Of a stretch of 64,000 bases of DNA, positions 11,395-21,263 are shown piece after piece; the stretch's first letter is position 1, and the number at the start of each line of letters is the position of its first letter. The notes below the pieces were generated by a model, which saw only the letters and a list, made by a program, of their open reading frames with translations, was not told where the DNA came from and ran no database searches. Origin of the DNA: Euglena gracilis (taxonomy: Eukaryota; Euglenida; Euglenophyceae; Euglenales). The translations under genes and the position numbers were made by a program. The stretch lies in contig CP154955.1 in assembly GCA_039621445.1 (NCBI GenBank), forward strand, positions 53,615,962 through 53,679,961, read 5' to 3'.

Positions 11395-14300
11395 GTCACT
11401 TTTCATCTGAAAATTTCATTTTTTGTGAATCGAGAAAACCCAAAGAAGAGGAATTAATTTTTTTTATGAATTTCAGCCAGCCAGATTTTTAAAGCCTCCA
11501 GCTTGAGTGGAGCCATTTTTGACCATTTTCATACTTTTCACCAAATTTTTCAGCTTTTTGTGTCAAGAAATTTCAGTGGACAGAGGGGTTCTCAACCCAG
11601 CTGGGGGGTTGTGGCTGAAAAATGTGTTTTTTTGGGATTTTCCCTCCTACTTTGAACGCCAACCCAACTGAATGAGTTTTTTGCCTGTTTTGGGAGGGCA
11701 GTTGCAGCTTCCAGGCCAGGCTTCTTTTTAAGTCACCTGACCCCCCCCCCCCCCCCGGCCCGGGGGGGGGTCCCGCGCCGGGTGTACCTTTTCGGCGCGA
11801 AGCGCCGAAAATTTTTGAAAATTGCCTTTAACGGGCCCGATTTTGGGGGGGTCCCGCCCCCGGGGTCTTAAAAAGAAGCATGTTCCAGGCCAACCCCCGC
11901 CTCGCTCCCCACCCCCAGGTTCAAGTCCACCACCACACATTACTGAACAGCATCATTGCCACATTTTTTGCATATGTGCAAAAAGTGACCTTTTGCCATA
12001 CCCTGTGGAGCAGATTGTGGAGAAGGTGGTGCAGGTCACCCGGCAAGTCACAGTTCCAGAAATTGTGCAGGTTCCAGTCCCACATGAGGTCATTGTGGAG
12101 CGGAGGGTGCCCGTCCCTGTCGAGCGTATCATTCACAAGGCAGTGCCATACCCAGTTGAGCAGATTGTGGAGAAGATTGTGCAAGTGCCTGTGCCTCAGT
12201 ACCAGAAGGTACCTGTCCAGGTCCCAGTGCCTGTGGAGCGGATTGTCACACGCGACGTGCCCTACCCTGTGGAGCAGATTGTTGACGCACAGGGGAGTGG
12301 ATTCCTGAATCGACTTGCTCTCCTTTTTTAGAACTTTTATTTTACAGCACAACTTTTCAGTCCATCCAAATTGAAAAGCTCAAAGCACCTCACAATTGAT
12401 GAGCATTGAATGTGGTCTGGTGCAGGCTTTTGCTTAAGGGATTGCAGTACCCCCCCCCCCCCCGGGGGCTGGACTGCGGCTAGTCCAAATTTGGCTGGGG
12501 GATTTCTAGGGACCCCCCCCTGGGGGGGTCTGCTAGTGGAAAATTTTTTCCAGTGACCAGCGCAAAGCGCCGGGGGTCCCTTTTTTTGGGACCCCCACAC
12601 ATGCCCGTTTTTGGCCATTTTTGGGAATTTTTGGGACAAAATCAGCCAAAACTCTATTAAAAACCTCATTTCCGCCTCGGCGCACAGCGCCGGAGGAATT
12701 TTTTTCCCAGTTTTCCCCCGGGGTCCTTAAGCAAAAGCCTGGTCTGGTGTTTGAAAGTCGCCAATTTTCTAATCACAGCCACTCCTCTGCTGTCAAGGTT
12801 GTTGAGCGCCAAGTGCCTGTGCCAACTCCAGTTCAGGTGCCCGTGCCAACACCTGTTCAGGTGCCCTACCCGGTGGAGAAGATCGTTGACCGACCTGTTC
12901 CCCACGAAGTGGTGAGGGTTGTGGAGCGCCGTGTGGAGGTTCCCTACAACCAACAGTTCTTTGCAAAAGTTGGAATAAAATTTTTTTAAGTGATGTCTGA
13001 ATTTGACCTCAACCTGTGTTCGCTTTTTTCAAATGCTAATGCCGACGCCTTTTTCCCCAAATACTGTCATCATCTTGCTCGAATGGATTGACATTGTTTT
13101 GATGGCATGGGTGAAATGACCAGTGATCCAAGGCTTCAGAAATCTGTTTCTGAATGCGGAGTTGTTCATGGGCTAATAACAAAGGTAAATCAAAGACACC
13201 CGTCCGAGCTACTTCCACAAAACGAACTGTTGGAGAAGATGTTCCCGTTCCAGTTATTGAGACCGTGCAGGTTCCCCACGAGGTCATCCGCACCGTTGAA
13301 GTTCCGTTCCCGGTGGAACAGATCGTGGAGAAGATCGTGGAGAAAATTGTGCACGTGCCGGTCCCAGTCACCCGCCAGGAGCACGTGACCCGCCAGGTGG
13401 TGCAGAACACTTTGCAGCAGACCCGGGCCCCTCCCCAACAGCTTGGCACCCAGGTTCTGCCTGGCCGTGACCTGGGTGTCACCTCCGGAATTGTGCGAGG
13501 AGGCCCTGTGCAAGCTTCTTCAAGATATTATGTAATTATTTTATTATGGCACATATAATTACAATTATAAAAAATGAAATTGTATGTTTGTATCATAACA
13601 TAATATATTTATATATTATATTATATTATTCTTATCATAATAAAAATCCACATACTCCCAGTTTTTTCTTTTGATGGTTTCAGAAGTGCAAAGAGTTCTC
13701 TTTGCTTGTAAATCTCTTGCAATTGGAGAGGCTTGTTTTTGCTGCCTATGGAGCCTATGGAGCCACCCCTGTTGCAACCAGGGGTGAAAACAAAAGGGCA
13801 TTTAATACAATTCAACATGCTTCATGGGAGAAATCTTTTTTCCTTCCCTGGCGCTTTGTGTTGCTTTGTGCGTTTGTCAATTTCAGAAAAAACGAAACAG
13901 AAACCCTCATTTCACACCCAGGGTCTTTTGTTTGCAAACGACTGATGGGGGACACATTTTCAGCCCTGATTCTGGCTGCTCCAGTCACATATGGCTCTGT
14001 GGCCGCTCCAGTGACCTATGGTGCTGCAGCCCCCGTTACATATGGTGCCACCCATGCCATTGCTGGTTTTTTCTGCACTTTCTGCATCTTTCAATTTCAA
14101 TCGCTCAGCAAAAGTCCCCTGACCCTCCTATTTCCTCTTCTTCCTTATTCTGTGTTGAGAAATGACAACCAGGGCGGTCCTTAGGGGACAGGAAAGTTTT
14201 TTTTTATTTCCTTAAGGACCGCCCCCCTTTCGGCCAAAGGGCCAACCAAGGGTCGGACTGGGACTTGAACGGGGGCAAAAATTAAAAAGTCGAAAAACAC

Positions 14301-15008
14301 AGTTTTTGATGGATTTGGGTGGATGGACGATGGTCCCAGGGTGCCAGGAATCAATTTTTTCCCTGATGTCGACCTGTGTTTGTGTGTGTGTTCTCGCTGA
14401 AAAATGCCCAAATTTCTTTGCCCATTTTCCTGTATGTTTTTCACTCAGTTTGCTGGGACAGCGGAGTTTTTTTTTTATATTTGCTTTAGGACCGCCCTGA
14501 TGACAACTTGGAAAACTTGGACAGTGCCCCTGCCAAAACCCTTTTCAAGTCAACCGATTTTCAAGACAGGCATGAAGCACCAGAAAAAAGAACAAATTGA
14601 AGGGTTGTATGTGAAAAGACGACGTTTAGTTGGTCTTTGAAAACCTTGTTCAAAATACCCCAACCAAAAGCAAGCCCCTTCCAACAAAGTTTTGTGCACC
14701 TTCTACTGCAAATTTTTTGGGGAATGTGATTTGTGCGGCAGCCTTGGTTTGAAGGCGCCCCAGTTACAGCGTACGGCGCACCCCCTGTCTATGCTGGTGC
14801 TCCGGCTGTTGTGCTTCTGGTTTCCCTTGCATTGATTCAACAGCTGTCTGCCATCTTCTAGTAGTGTGGCATTGTGTTCAAAAGTGAAGTGGCAAGGGAA
14901 GCCAGGGCGTTGACAGCCCCCTCCTCTGTCACTCGCTACGGCTACGGCCCCCCGCGCCCAGCGTACCCCGCTACCGTCCCGGTGGCCTACGGCCGCCGCC
15001 CCTACTGA
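10478..15008 (+). CDS. alveolin (inner membrane complex / cortical alveolar network protein), 8 deduced exons
   Basis: Alveolins are repeat-bearing filament proteins of the network under the alveolar sacs of alveolates. Residues 1-70 are Ala/Tyr/Val-rich (MSYLAGAPVT start). From about residue 75 come many 10-13 residue repeats of the type PVPVEKIVQRxVPVPVExIV and PYPVEQIVEK, the hallmark charged/Val-Pro repeats. The C-terminal part is APVTYG-rich and ends SSVTRYGYGPPRPAYPA..RRPY-stop. Deduced exons: 10478-11394, 11986-12280, 12798-12968, 13196-13531, 13684-13783, 13964-14065, 14755-14796, 14917-15008. Junctions 2/3 and 6/7 are the firmest, because phase and repeat pattern both continue. Junctions 1/2, 4/5 and 7/8 are less certain. 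An in-frame ATG at 10364 would add 38 residues, but the ATG at 10478 begins typical alveolin sequence. Introns 1, 2 and 6 each contain a hAT-like MITE. Confidence 0.88.
11717..11882 (+). mobile_element. hAT-like MITE in alveolin intron 1, 8 bp TSD
   Basis: A 166 bp element with ends CAGGCTTCTTTTTAAG and CTTAAAAAGAAGCATG. It is flanked by perfect duplications TTCCAGGC at 11709-11716 and 11883-11890. The interior is a GC-rich hairpin with long C and G tracts. CAGG ends and 8 bp duplications fit hAT elements. Confidence 0.85.
11986..12280 (+). CDS. alveolin exon 2
   Basis: Encodes LPYPVEQIVEKVVQVTRQVT and further repeats to YPVEQI. The acceptor is GCAAAAAG|TG. The donor ATT|GTTGAC is phase 0 and joins exon 3 to give PVEQI-VVERQVPVP, matching the repeat register. 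Confidence 0.85.
12423..12741 (+). mobile_element. hAT-like MITE in alveolin intron 2, 8 bp TSD
   Basis: A 319 bp element with perfect ends CAGGCTTTTGCTTAAGG and CCTTAAGCAAAAGCCTG, and target duplications GTCTGGTG at 12415-12422 and 12742-12749. The interior is C/G-tract palindromes. The TIR resembles the CAGGGCGTTGCTTAAG family seen near 50425 and 61076. Confidence 0.92.
12798..12968 (+). CDS. alveolin exon 3
   Basis: Encodes VVERQVPVPTPVQVPVPTPV then YPVEKIVDRPVPHEVV and RVEVPYNQQ. Acceptor GTCAAG|GTT and donor AAAA|GTTGGA are both phase 0. An earlier donor at GAG|GTTCCC is possible. Confidence 0.82.
13196..13531 (+). CDS. alveolin exon 4
   Basis: Encodes TPVRATSTKRTVGEDVPVPV, more repeats (VPHEVIRTVEVPFPVEQIVE) and a Gln-rich stretch followed by GGPVQASS. 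Acceptor TCAAAG|ACA. Donor TAT|GTAATT at the edge of an AT-rich intron. The 5' boundary is less certain than the body. Confidence 0.8.
13550..13660. other. AT-rich block inside alveolin intron 4
   Basis: About 110 bp of nearly pure A/T (TATA/ATTAT runs), strikingly unlike the surrounding GC-rich DNA. It could be a small organelle-derived insert or ordinary low-complexity intron. Confidence 0.6.
13684..13783 (+). CDS. alveolin exon 5 (tentative)
   Basis: Ends FAAYGAYGATPVATR, matching the Ala-Tyr-Gly character of alveolin tails. A good polypyrimidine acceptor GGTTTCAG precedes it. The first 20 or so codons (KCKEFSLLVN..) look less typical, so the true acceptor may lie further in. Confidence 0.55.
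13964..14065 (+). CDS. alveolin exon 6
   Basis: Encodes LAAPVTYGSVAAPVTYGAAA and PVTYGATHAIAG. Acceptor TTTTCAG|CC and donor G|GTTTTT are both phase 1, and joining to exon 7 gives HAIA-GAPVTAYG without disturbing the pattern. Confidence 0.78.
14170..14499 (+). mobile_element. hAT-like MITE (CAGGGCGGTCC family) in alveolin intron 6
   Basis: A 330 bp element with ends CAGGGCGGTCCTTA and TTTAGGACCGCCCTG and perfect 8 bp duplications ATGACAAC at 14162-14169 and 14500-14507. The interior matches the copy at 51993-52303 (GGACTTGAACGGGG, AAAGTCGAAAAACAC, GTCGACC). Confidence 0.95.
14755..14796 (+). CDS. alveolin exon 7
   Basis: Encodes GAPVTAYGAPPVYA. Acceptor TTTGAAG|GC, phase 1. The downstream boundary is uncertain: in-frame sequence continues GAPAVV, and two later GT sites exist. 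Confidence 0.65.
14917..15008 (+). CDS. alveolin exon 8 with stop
   Basis: Encodes APSSVTRYGYGPPRPAYPAT then VPVAYGRRPY and TGA at 15006-15008, a typical Tyr/Pro/Gly alveolin C terminus with strong GC-ending codon use. Acceptor GTTGACAG|CC, phase 1. Confidence 0.8.
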
Positions 15009-16820
15009 GTTAAGAAACGACGATTTTGATTGGCCCCCAGTGCCGTCTGTGTGTGGGGTGCAGAGGCAACCTCAGTGAGTGACTGGAGTGTGGCGGATGG
15101 GAGGGCCTGCCACAGGGTCCTGCTTTCTCAGGGCACACATGTGGCAAGCCCTGCCAACATCATAGCGACCCCAGCTCCTATTTGCAAATGCCCAGTCCCT
15201 TTCAGCCCCTACTGGAATTGACAGTCCCTGCGTGGCCGCTTTCACATCCATGTCTGCTGTTGGTTGCTGTGCTTCTTTGTTGTCCAGCTTGTGAAACCGG
15301 CCATTTGTCTCCAAGGACAACTCTGTCTTAAGGTTCCTTACCCAGAGGTGCCATTGTGGGTGAATCGGTTTGCGTTTGGGGTGAGAATTGTGCAATTGAT
15401 AGTTTCAATGGTTCAGAAGCAACGTTTTTTCCGTCCCTCACGTTTTCAAGGCTGCCGCACATCACATGATTCCTCTTAGACAACCGATTTACCGCACCCT
15501 TTTCTGACATACTCCATTCCAGTATCGTGGACCACCTTGCTTACCCATTGCTATAACAAGGACTTTTCCATTAAATGACACAAAGGCAACAGTTTGTGTC
15601 CCTGTCGTCGCAGTTGCCACAGTGCTTTGTGCTTGTGGTGATCAATTACACTTTCACCACCAACCCCAGAGCGGTTGTGGAGCGACCCCCCCCCCTGCAC
15701 CTGTTTCTTCAGACTTCTTTTGATGGCCCAATGAAAAATTTACTTTTGATTGCCCTCCATGTACTTCCCAACCATGTACCATTGCCAAACACCTTGCCAG
15801 GTTTTTTTAGTTGTGGAACCCCCCTGTAGGGGGGTTGTATTTCTCGGGGCAAAAAACTTTTGAAAGCGCGATATTTTTAGCATTTTCGGATTTTTTGGGG
15901 GCCCACCGGAATTGGGGAAGTCATTGGCAGACGGTGTAACTGGTTTTTTTCAGCGCAACAGTGGTCGACAGAGGTCCCCCCCCCTTGTCAAGGCACCGAC
16001 ACCCCTTTTTTTTTAAACGTCACCATGATGGGTGGGACGTTTACTTTGCAACAATTTTGAGGGAAAATTATCAAAATTTGGTCGTTGGGGATACTTTGGT
16101 TTTCGGGCCAAACCTCACCCCGGTAGGACTTGGCAGACTGGAGGGGAAAAAAAGGGTGCAGGTCGGGTGTTTTAACCTCGCGCACGGTGTTTTAAAACGC
16201 ACCCCTCTCTTTTTCCGGCTGATCCTCGAGACCCTGGCGGGTTTTCGGCCCTTTGAAGAGCTCTTGGGGTGGGGGGTAAATCAGTTTTTAGCACCCCAAA
16301 TTTCGCACACCCTCGAGGCAATCCGACGAAGGGGCAAGGGACACCAAGGGCGAAGCGCAAAGACACCGAGGTGTCGTTTTACTGCCCTCAGTTGGCGCGA
16401 TACAACTCGGCCGAGGGGCGGTTTGTATTTTTGGGGGTTGGCTCAGACAGCCTCGGGGACAGAAAAGCTGACGACACAAAACCACATGAAAACAAACTTC
16501 AAAAAATATGAGTGAATAAAACCTGGCAGGCCCGCGGACCCCAAACAAAATGGCACAGGGGGCGGACGAAGGCCTGCCTTAAAAAAAATTGGCGGGGGTG
16601 TGGGTCTTCACCAAGCTTTCACCCCCGGTTTGTTAGAACGTTAGGGCCTTTCGACCTGGCAATTAACGGACCAAAAATTCCCCACGGGCGCGGCAGTCTT
16701 ATCGGAAAAAATGGACTTGGACGCTGTGGGAAGTGGGCCCTCGAGCCCGATCCCTGCTGAGAAAAGTTTTCTCTGGCAGTCCGTGTCAAAGGGAAAGGAG
16801 TTTTCAAACGGTTTCTTTTT
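15009..16820. other. no firm gene
   Basis: Short suggestive stretches (KVPYPEVPLWVN at 15328-15363; AVVERPPP at 15669) resemble alveolin words but cannot be joined into a gene. A frame of 184 codons at 15961-16515 has no recognisable motif and overlaps other frames. Confidence 0.35.
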
Positions 16821-16821
16821 G

Positions 16822-17010
16822 GCAGGTGGCTTTGGTGTTTTTCTCAACAACAAACCTGCGGACGATCCAAGCGCGCTCCCCGTCACCCATAAAAGAATGA
16901 ATGGTCCATGTTCCCTCGATTAAGTGCAACGTGCAAAATTTGGCTTCCCGTGTGGAAATTTTCGTTGCCCTTCCGGGACGCAAATGAAATAATCTTTCTC
17001 CTGTCTTGTC
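16822..17010 (-). pseudogene. repeated exon-like fragment (GERxWIVxxFV), copy 1
   Basis: The minus strand reads TREAKFCTLHLIEGTWTIHS then FMGDGERAWIVRRFVVEKN. A diverged copy at 36530-36740 keeps FVGERERSWIVPMFVSEEE. Shared DNA includes ACGATCCAAG, CCATGTTCCCTCGATTA and GTGCAACGTGCAAA. Protein words seem conserved better than the surrounding DNA, which hints at a dispersed coding exon. The function is unknown. Confidence 0.4.
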
Positions 17011-17059
17011 TGTCCGCCAGTTTTTTACGTTAATAATGTCGTAACCAGTCCCACGCAGG

Positions 17060-17130
17060 TCTTCGGTAGTATAGTGGTCAGTATTTCCGCCTGTCACGCG
17101 GAAGACCCGGGTTCAATTCCCGGCCGGAGA
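17060..17130 (+). tRNA. tRNA-Asp (GUC), copy 1
   Basis: A 71 nt cloverleaf: acceptor TCTTCGG pairs with CCGGAGA, the D arm is TAGTATAGTGGTCAGTA, the anticodon loop CTGTCAC gives GTC, and the T arm is GGGTTCAATTCCC. A G at the discriminator position and a T6 terminator (17133-17138) follow. No intron. Confidence 0.97.
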
Positions 17131-17175
17131 GATTTTTTCGCCTTTTTGAAGGTCAGAGCAAAGTGCCAGCAAAAT

Positions 17176-17247
17176 ACTCGGAGCGGGGGTCGAACCCGCG
17201 ACCTTCCGCGTGTGAGGCGGACGATATAGCCACTAATCCATCCGAGC
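17176..17247 (-). tRNA. tRNA-Val (CAC), copy 1
   Basis: A 72 nt minus-strand cloverleaf: acceptor GCTCGGA pairs with TCCGAGT (one G-U), the anticodon loop CTCACAC gives CAC, and the T arm is CGGGTTCGACCCCCG. The next base (17175) gives an A discriminator. A TTTT terminator follows on the minus strand (17171-17174). It converges with the tRNA-Asp. Confidence 0.95.
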
Positions 17248-17249
17248 TG

Positions 17250-18081
17250 CTGGTCACAGGAGAGGCAGCAGGCACATTGTTTGCCGGTTAGTTTGGCACG
17301 TTTCAAGCCGCTTTCCCTTGTTTGGACATCTTCGAGGGCGGTGCTTATCGTCCCATCTTTTCCCTCCCCGTCCACTTTCTCCGCTCTCCGTTCCATTCCG
17401 TTCCGTTCAATCCACCCCAAGCTTCGTCCGCAAAACCCTTGGAGCTTGAGCCTTGCAAGCATCCTTCGCGCGTGAATCGTACATATTCCTAACCGTGCTG
17501 GTGACTCCGAGCCCACACAAACGGTGCACGCCGGTTATATATATGACATTGGAATGAGCGAACCTGTTCCACTCTGATCCCACAGTGTACTTTGTACTTT
17601 CTGAGTGTGTGGCCTCCTTGGAAGATTCTTGTTCTGAAAGCAAAGTGATGTTGGTTGCTTGACTTTGTTGATCCATCGGTCGATTTACTCATTGGCCGAT
17701 TCATTTGTCTGCCTTTGGTGGTCTAATTCCGGAGGTCTTTAACTTCCTGCAGACGGGACAAAATTTACCAGCACAATCCAAACTTTCAACAACGGCGTCA
17801 ACAAGGGTGATCTTGACATGGATTAGGTGGAACTCGTGGAACTCGGAACTCGGCTACTGTTTCAAAGGATGATGACAGAACTACAAACTACAGAACTACA
17901 ATCAAATCATAGAACAGAGCCAGAACTCTGCTTGATCGGACACGCATTTTGAAAATCTACACCAGTGGCACTCATTGTAGACAACACACGTCCCACAAGT
18001 GTGTTGGGATGACTTCTGTGGCAAGTGGTTTTTTGGGAACGATGATGTTGGAAGACTGCAAAATGTCTTGTGTTTTTTTTA
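17250..18081. other. no gene seen
   Basis: Unassigned sequence. A short frame near 17728-17870 has a PEVFNFLQTGQ-like reading but no supporting splice structure. Confidence 0.35.
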
Positions 18082-19029
18082 AGGAGGAGCCCACACCGCG
18101 GTTATCACCGCGGTTACACCGCGGTTACACCGCGGTTACGTGGGCAAGGTGCCTTGCAAGGTGGTGGAGGCAGAGTTTCGGGGGCGTCGGCAAAATGGGA
18201 AATCCCCCCAAAGTAAGACCACCCGAAAAAAACGGTAACCCCCAAATAACCCCACCCCCCGGTGTGTTCATTTTGGATGAGCTGGGGCCCCAGGGGGGGT
18301 AGGGTGGTGACATTGGTGAAAAGTGGTCGGAAAGATAAGTAAAAAATCGTGAAATTCGGTGAAATTTCAAGTGCCGGAAATTTTAGTCACCACCCTAAGG
18401 GGGGGGGGGTGTTATTTGGGTGTGTGTGGTATTTGACACATGGAAAACCAAAGGAAAACAGGGGGGTGTTATTTTGGCGCTCAAAATCAGCCCCAGAGGG
18501 GGGGGTGTTATTTGGGGGATGCTATTGGGGGGGGGTGTTATTTGGGGGGTTTACTCCTTTGCTAAATGACCCACTTCTAAAAACGCCAAGTCAGTTCTCT
18601 TGAGGCCAGAAACGGGTCATTATGAGGTTATTTGAAGGAGTCGAGTTAGGGTTAAGGTTCTTGCAAACAGTTTAACCCTTCTCGCTGAACGTCGCGGGGG
18701 GGGGGGTCGGGGGGGGGACGTGGCAGTTTTGACGGGTCACGTGTGACCTGTGTGACCTCACACACAACGTCAGATGTGACCTACTTTTAGAACTTTTGTG
18801 TCCAAAAATAGATCCAATTAGGAATTTATCACACATTTTGGCAATTTTGATTCCTAATTTGGGTGCTTATTCCTAATTAGGTGCCATTTTTTGGCTCCTA
18901 CTGGGATGCGGAAACCCTCCATGTGGGGGTCGCGGGGGTTGCGAGGGGTACACCCCTCTTGTTCTTGTTCTCACCGCGGTTACACCGCAGTTACACCGCG
19001 GTTACACCGCGGTTATCTGGGCTCCTCCT
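18082..19029. mobile_element. element with AGGAGGAGCCCA inverted ends and ACCGCGGTTAC arrays
   Basis: Inverted ends AGGAGGAGCCCA (18082) and TGGGCTCCTCCT (19029). Next to each is a short tandem array of ACCGCGGTTAC (18095-18140 and 18972-19016), itself palindromic. The interior has GGGGGGGTGTTATTTGGG modules (18400-18555). Its right part (18690-18960) is also present, inverted, at 44780-45115. No TSD found. Confidence 0.6.
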
Positions 19030-19074
19030 AATTTTTTGGTTGCTCATTTCTCTCTTCACATGTCTTTGGGACAG

Positions 19075-19145
19075 GTCATCAAGGCCCAAGCAAAGCAGAT
19101 TCTCATCAAGCATACAATGGACATCATCATGGGCATCATCCCCAG
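19075..19145 (+). CDS. isolated exon-like stretch (IKAQAKQILIKHTMDIIMGI)
   Basis: A TTTGGGACAG|GTC acceptor, 71 nt open in one frame reading VIKAQAKQILIKHTM then DIIMGIIPR, and a CAG|GTCCTT donor. Short and unassigned, but both splice sites are good and the reading is protein-like. The partner exons are not identified. Confidence 0.4.
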
Positions 19146-19794
19146 GTCCTTTTTTTTATTTTGGAGAATATCTCCACGTATGTCTCAGGGGTGACCACTT
19201 CATTTGTGGAGAACAAAAAATGAAGAACCCAGAATGGTTGACCAGGGTTCGGCGTATTTTTCCGCTTCGAATAATTCGAATTTTTCAAGGTTGAATTATT
19301 CGAATTTTTCGTGAGGAAAATTTCCAAAAATTCCACAGGGTGAAGCACTGCTACAGGGATGTGTTTTTTTTCCGCCGCCGGCCAAAATCCTTCCAAGGAT
19401 AACGGCATTTTCAAGGTACTCGAAGAAAGAAAACCACCATCGAGAGGTAATTCAGATGAATTTTGCCTTCCGTCTGCGGAAAATCCCGTCGGTGACAAAA
19501 AAAAGATTTTTTGTTTCCGGCCCCCCGGCTGTTGCAGAAGTCCACCTTTACTCGGCAGAAACCCTCCCGATGAAATGAACAAAAAACCAACCGCGTCCCC
19601 CAGACAACCCCACCCCGTACCGGGGGGGGGGGGACTTAAAGCCGAAAAAATTGGTGCCAAACCTGAAAACAGCCAGAAAAAATTGGCAGGTTTTGTTTGC
19701 AAGATGATGGAAAAAGGGTGATTTTGAAATTTTTGAGGGAGTATTTTCAAAAAAGGGCTGGGAAAATTTGGCCCGTACGCCAACATTCTCTATA
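19146..19794. other. no gene seen
   Basis: Contains an ATTCGAATTTTTC palindrome at 19270-19310, also seen near 23040-23100. Overlapping frames on both strands have no motif. Confidence 0.35.
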
Positions 19795-19923
19795 TCTGGC
19801 CCAAAACTGGCCAGCATGTGGCCCAAAACTGGCCAGCACTTCTGCCCAAAACTGTGGCCCAAAACTGGCCACCAATCTGGCCCGAAACTGGCCACCAATC
19901 TGGCCCGAAACTGGCCAGCATGT
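19795..19923 (+). repeat. CTGGCCxxxATGTGGCCCAAAA tandem array (left part)
   Basis: Degenerate tandem units of about 18-27 bp, GGCCCAAAACTGGCCA. The array continues at 21260-21335 after the LTR element, so the element split it. Confidence 0.8.
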
Positions 19924-20309
19924 TGTGTGGGTGGGTCCTCGGCTCAGTGTGTTGTGACAGCCCTTGTCCAATGACACTTGGGGTGACCAACTTCTGGCAC
20001 AGGCCAACCTGTAATGTGCAATGCTGGACAGTCTCCTACTGCCAACTTGGGCTTTTCCACTGGCATTTTCCCACTGCATCACTGGAGTTTTCAAAATCTT
20101 TTGCACAGCAGGGGAACAAATCTTGAAGATGTTTGCCAATGCCAATGAAGTCCAAGCAAACTGATACACTGTTTGCCATAGGCTGCCACTGAAATACAAA
20201 ATGAAACACAGAATTCCCAGATTAAGATTTTGGTCTGAACCCTTTTTTCTGGCAATGCCTAATTCAGAGATTTCTGGAGATTGATCTTGAAAAGGCTGTC
20301 CGCCACACA
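19924..20309 (-). repeat. LTR of TRIM-like element (left)
   Basis: 386 bp. It differs from the right LTR at CTTCTGGCACAGG (versus CTTCTGGCCCAGG) and AAATACAAAATG (versus AAATACAGAATG). Confidence 0.9.
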
Positions 20310-20873
20310 CACCCCCCTTCCTGAACAATTGCTACGCAATTGCCCAGGCATTCGCAACACAGCGGACAGACGAGCCACTTAGCCCCTCGCAGAACATGGA
20401 GAAGAGACAGAAACACGCAGAAGACGAAGACGGAGAAAACGATCAAACCGTGACATCTAATGCCGCAGAACACCTCCAGCAGACAGCATTACATCAATGC
20501 CAAAACTTCACGGCAGAGGGTTTTATCGGTTAACCCACAACCCATGGCAATGCCAACAACTGGGCTGCCCAGGGCAACAAATGACCACCAACTCCTTCTC
20601 CAGTACGTGCCTCACGGCTCATCTCGATGCTCCACCGGTGCTCAATTCTGTTGTACGTGCCTCACGGCTCATCACCATCTCCAGTTCAATGACAATGACA
20701 TGCAATCTTCAATGACATCTGCAGCAATGTACAGTGCAAAGTACTGCCATCAGCTGCAGCCAGTGGTCCACCAATGACAATGTAATGACAGTCCACCAGA
20801 TCACCATCTGAGTGCCAATCCCCTTCGTGGCCCAACAGGATCGTTTGTACTGGACAAAGCTCATATCAGTTTG

Positions 20874-21259
20874 TGTGTGGGTGGGTCCTCGGCTCAGTGT
20901 GTTGTGACAGCCCTTGTCCAATGACACTTGGGGTGACCAACTTCTGGCCCAGGCCAACCTGTAATGTGCAATGCTGGACAGTCTCCTACTGCCAACTTGG
21001 GCTTTTCCACTGGCATTTTCCCACTGCATCACTGGAGTTTTCAAAATCTTTTGCACAGCAGGGGAACAAATCTTGAAGATGTTTGCCAATGCCAATGAAG
21101 TCCAAGCAAACTGATACACTGTTTGCCATAGGCTGCCACTGAAATACAGAATGAAACACAGAATTCCCAGATTAAGATTTTGGTCTGAACCCTTTTTTCT
21201 GGCAATGCCTAATTCAGAGATTTCTGGAGATTGATCTTGAAAAGGCTGTCCGCCACACA
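20874..21259 (-). repeat. LTR of TRIM-like element (right)
   Basis: 386 bp, about 99.5 percent identical to the left LTR by eye. Implies a recent insertion. Confidence 0.9.
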
Positions 21260-21263
21260 ATGT

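Larger units (their letters stand above)
19924..21259 (-). mobile_element. TRIM-like miniature LTR retrotransposon
   Basis: Two direct 386 bp LTRs (19924-20309, 20874-21259) begin TGTGTGGGTGGG and end CCGCCACACA, so termini are TG..CA with TGTGTGG/CCACACA inverted ends. I see two differences between them. The TSD is ATGT at 19920-19923 and 21260-21263, and removing one copy restores the interrupted tandem unit. The 564 bp internal region has no gag-pol. A 45-codon + frame (MEKRQKHAEDEDGENDQ..., from 20397) is present. A purine tract AGGAAGGGGGG abuts the 19924-20309 LTR when read on the minus strand, so I give minus orientation. A primer-binding site is not evident. Confidence 0.9.

Noticed and set aside
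15961-16515. 184-codon frame as a gene
   Set aside because: Overlapping frames on both strands, no motif, no splice support, composition like the surrounding non-coding DNA.
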